DNA of 28,954 nucleotides. Source: Martensiomyces pterosporus (Eukaryota; Kickxellomycota; Kickxellomycetes; Kickxellales; Kickxellaceae). The notes below the pieces were generated by a model that saw nothing but the letters and a program-made list of their open reading frames with translations, did no database searches and was not told the DNA's origin. A program made the position numbers and the translations under genes. The DNA lies in contig MU604003.1 of the NCBI GenBank assembly GCA_025201845.1, forward strand, positions 1 to 28,954, written 5' to 3'. This document shows positions 27,688-28,954 of this stretch, in pieces. The stretch's first letter is position 1. The number at the start of each line of letters is the position of its first letter.

Positions 27688-28500
27688 ATGAACCAGTCAT
27701 TCCACGATTTCCACACCTACGGGCTGCCCGTTGGCGACCCAACCTCCGGCCCAATGGACTATGCGCAGCAGTACAGCACGGAACTAGGCAACCACAGCCT
27801 GCTTATCACCCAGGATGAAGGGGGTGCCACGCTGCCTGCAACGGTAGCATCTATTCCGACAAGCGGTGCGCCGCTTATGCTTGGCAACTTCAGTGACCCG
27901 ACCACTGTTGCCGCTGCAGCCGCCGCTGCAGCCGCCGCCGCCGCTGTCGTATCACACCCAAGCTCGGTTGCACCCGGGGCCAGCTCTGTGCCTGCAAGCT
28001 CTGTGCTCGACGATCCAACTGAAGACCGCGACCAGACGCCTGCCAGCAACGCTGGTGCACAGATTTCCGTCGGGTCCGATTTATCGAATGGCAACGGTAC
28101 TTTTGATGCGACAGCAGCTGCGGTGGCAGCCATGAGTGTAAGCAACCCCCCGCGCGACGAGGAGCCCATGTATGTAAACGCAAAGCAGTACCACCGTATC
28201 CTGAAGCGGCGAGATGCCCGCGCACGCATGGCAGCAGAGCATAGAATGAATGTCAAGCGCAAACCTTACCTGCACGAATCGCGCCACCGCCATGCTATGC
28301 GGCGCCCTCGCGGCCCTGGTGGAAGATTCTTGACTGCTACGGAGATCGCAGAGCTTGAGCGGAAGGGCGAGCTGCCTGCTGGGACGAGTGCGGCGTTTGC
28401 CTCGAGCAGCTCAAAGTCCAAGAGCAAAGCCAAGCAGCACACAGCCATCTCAAACACCACAGCAGACACAAAGGACAACGACGAGGACATGTCTACATAG
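27688..28500 (+). CDS. HAP2: CCAAT-binding factor subunit HAP2 / NF-YA
   Basis: The 270-residue protein carries the complete NF-YA core. The A1 helix that binds the NF-YB/NF-YC dimer is at about 159-185 ([19 protein letters not shown], then ARARMA). A linker follows, then the A2 DNA-reading segment at 192-213 ([21 protein letters not shown], then RF). All His and Arg residues that contact CCAAT are present. The N-terminal ~155 residues are disordered, with an Ala run at 75-86 and Ser/Pro-rich stretches that probably act in activation. The C-terminus is Ser/Lys-rich, then acidic. In fungi HAP2 (HapB/Php2) with HAP3 and HAP5 binds CCAAT boxes and controls respiration, iron and redox genes in the nucleus. 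The ATG at 27688 is the conventional start; an upstream exon could add about 60 residues. Confidence 0.95.
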   Translation: MNQSFHDFHTYGLPVGDPTSGPMDYAQQYSTELGNHSLLITQDEGGATLPATVASIPTSGAPLMLGNFSDPTTVAAAAAAAAAAAAVVSHPSSVAPGASSVPASSVLDDPTEDRDQTPASNAGAQISVGSDLSNGNGTFDATAAAVAAMSVSNPPRDEEPMYVNAKQYHRILKRRDARARMAAEHRMNVKRKPYLHESRHRHAMRRPRGPGGRFLTATEIAELERKGELPAGTSAAFASSSSKSKSKAKQHTAISNTTADTKDNDEDMST

Positions 28501-28954
28501 CTTTTTTTCCAAGGGGCTTTAGTAGTGTCAATTCGCCTATACTCGCACCACTACTCACTCGACGATTTTGCTGGCTCATGTCCGCCGTGCTTTACCTCTC
28601 CTTGGATTGTGCTTAAATATTTTGTAATTTTCATCTGCTTTACCCTCCCTACCCTTCTCTTCCTGTTCAACTCCCAGCCGTACTCCACCGCTAAGAAAAG
28701 AAGGAGCGCTACTCCCAAGCTACGTCGATGGCGCTTTCGCAGATCGAGCTCCACTGATGGGACAGGCAGCTCCAATCGTGTACAGTTCAAGAAATAGATT
28801 TTGGCTGGTTTCAGACGCTATTAGCTTTTGGACTACTAGAAAGAAAGACAGTAAAAGATAGCAATCGGCTCGGTCTACACGAACAGGTTGTGGATATGTG
28901 TGGATATCGGAACATGCGCCTCCCCCCGCTTAGAAGCTGTTGCTTGCAAGCCAC
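28501..28954. other. HAP2 3' flank
   Basis: About 450 bp after HAP2. The only open frames begin with GTG or TTG instead of ATG and show no family features, so none is called. A 10-bp near-tandem repeat (TGTGGATATG, TGTGGATATC) lies near 28889-28908. No clear polyadenylation signal was identified. Confidence 0.4.

Noticed and set aside
28525..28797. 90-codon plus-strand frame after HAP2 with a hydrophobic stretch
   Set aside because: It begins with GTG and contains no ATG, so it lacks a usual eukaryotic start; it lies in the HAP2 3' flank.
1..28954. Biosynthetic cluster, transposon, CRISPR or horizontally acquired island
   Set aside because: The genes belong to unrelated housekeeping pathways, no transposase or terminal repeats were seen, and base composition looks even across the window.

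Overview
This window is nuclear DNA of a fungus. The evidence is a fused TRP5-type tryptophan synthase (alpha then beta in one chain), a secreted GH18 chitinase, a HAP2/NF-YA CCAAT-binding subunit, a full-length SEC16 and short GT-AG introns with CTAAC-like branch sites. Gene density (12 recognisable protein genes in 29 kb), moderately high GC, few introns and Ala/Gln/Ser-rich low-complexity tails fit an early-diverging lineage such as the zoopagomycete/Kickxellomycotina group. That placement is inference; the sequence alone does not settle it. No tRNA, rRNA, transposon, CRISPR or viral element was found.

Layout from left to right: NDUFAF6-like complex I assembly factor (-); TRP5 (-, one intron); a TMBIM/Bax-inhibitor-1 membrane protein (+); NUP54/NUP57 FG nucleoporin (-); SEC16 (+, a single 6.2 kb reading frame); a NIPSNAP-family mitochondrial protein (-); a SETD4/Rubisco-LSMT-like SET methyltransferase (-); METTL5 18S rRNA m6A methyltransferase (+); an HRR25/CK1-delta-like casein kinase I (-, two introns); a GH18 chitinase (-); ARP3 (-, one intron); and HAP2/NF-YA (+). 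Splice junctions were resolved by hand for TRP5, CK1 and ARP3. Each gives a family-like protein (701, 564 and 414 residues).

Most of the genes are housekeeping: mitochondrial assembly, amino-acid synthesis, nuclear pore, COPII exit sites, ribosome modification, actin nucleation and transcription. They do not form a functional cluster. Five intergenic regions are divergent promoters: TRP5/TMBIM, NUP54/SEC16, SET/METTL5, ARP3/HAP2 and, less tightly, none elsewhere beyond these four clear cases. They hold the most interesting non-coding signals: a canonical Gcn4/AP-1 site before TRP5, a perfect GATA-containing inverted repeat between the two methyltransferase genes, and an E-box next to a reversed CCAAT box before HAP2.

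I did not find a convincing new biological system. The best leads are: an unexplained open exon upstream of HAP2 whose splice sites would fuse in frame to the HAP2 start; a chitinase stop codon that lies inside a consensus splice donor, after an unrecognised C-terminal module; and an unassigned reading frame between chitinase and ARP3 that also ends at a donor-like site.
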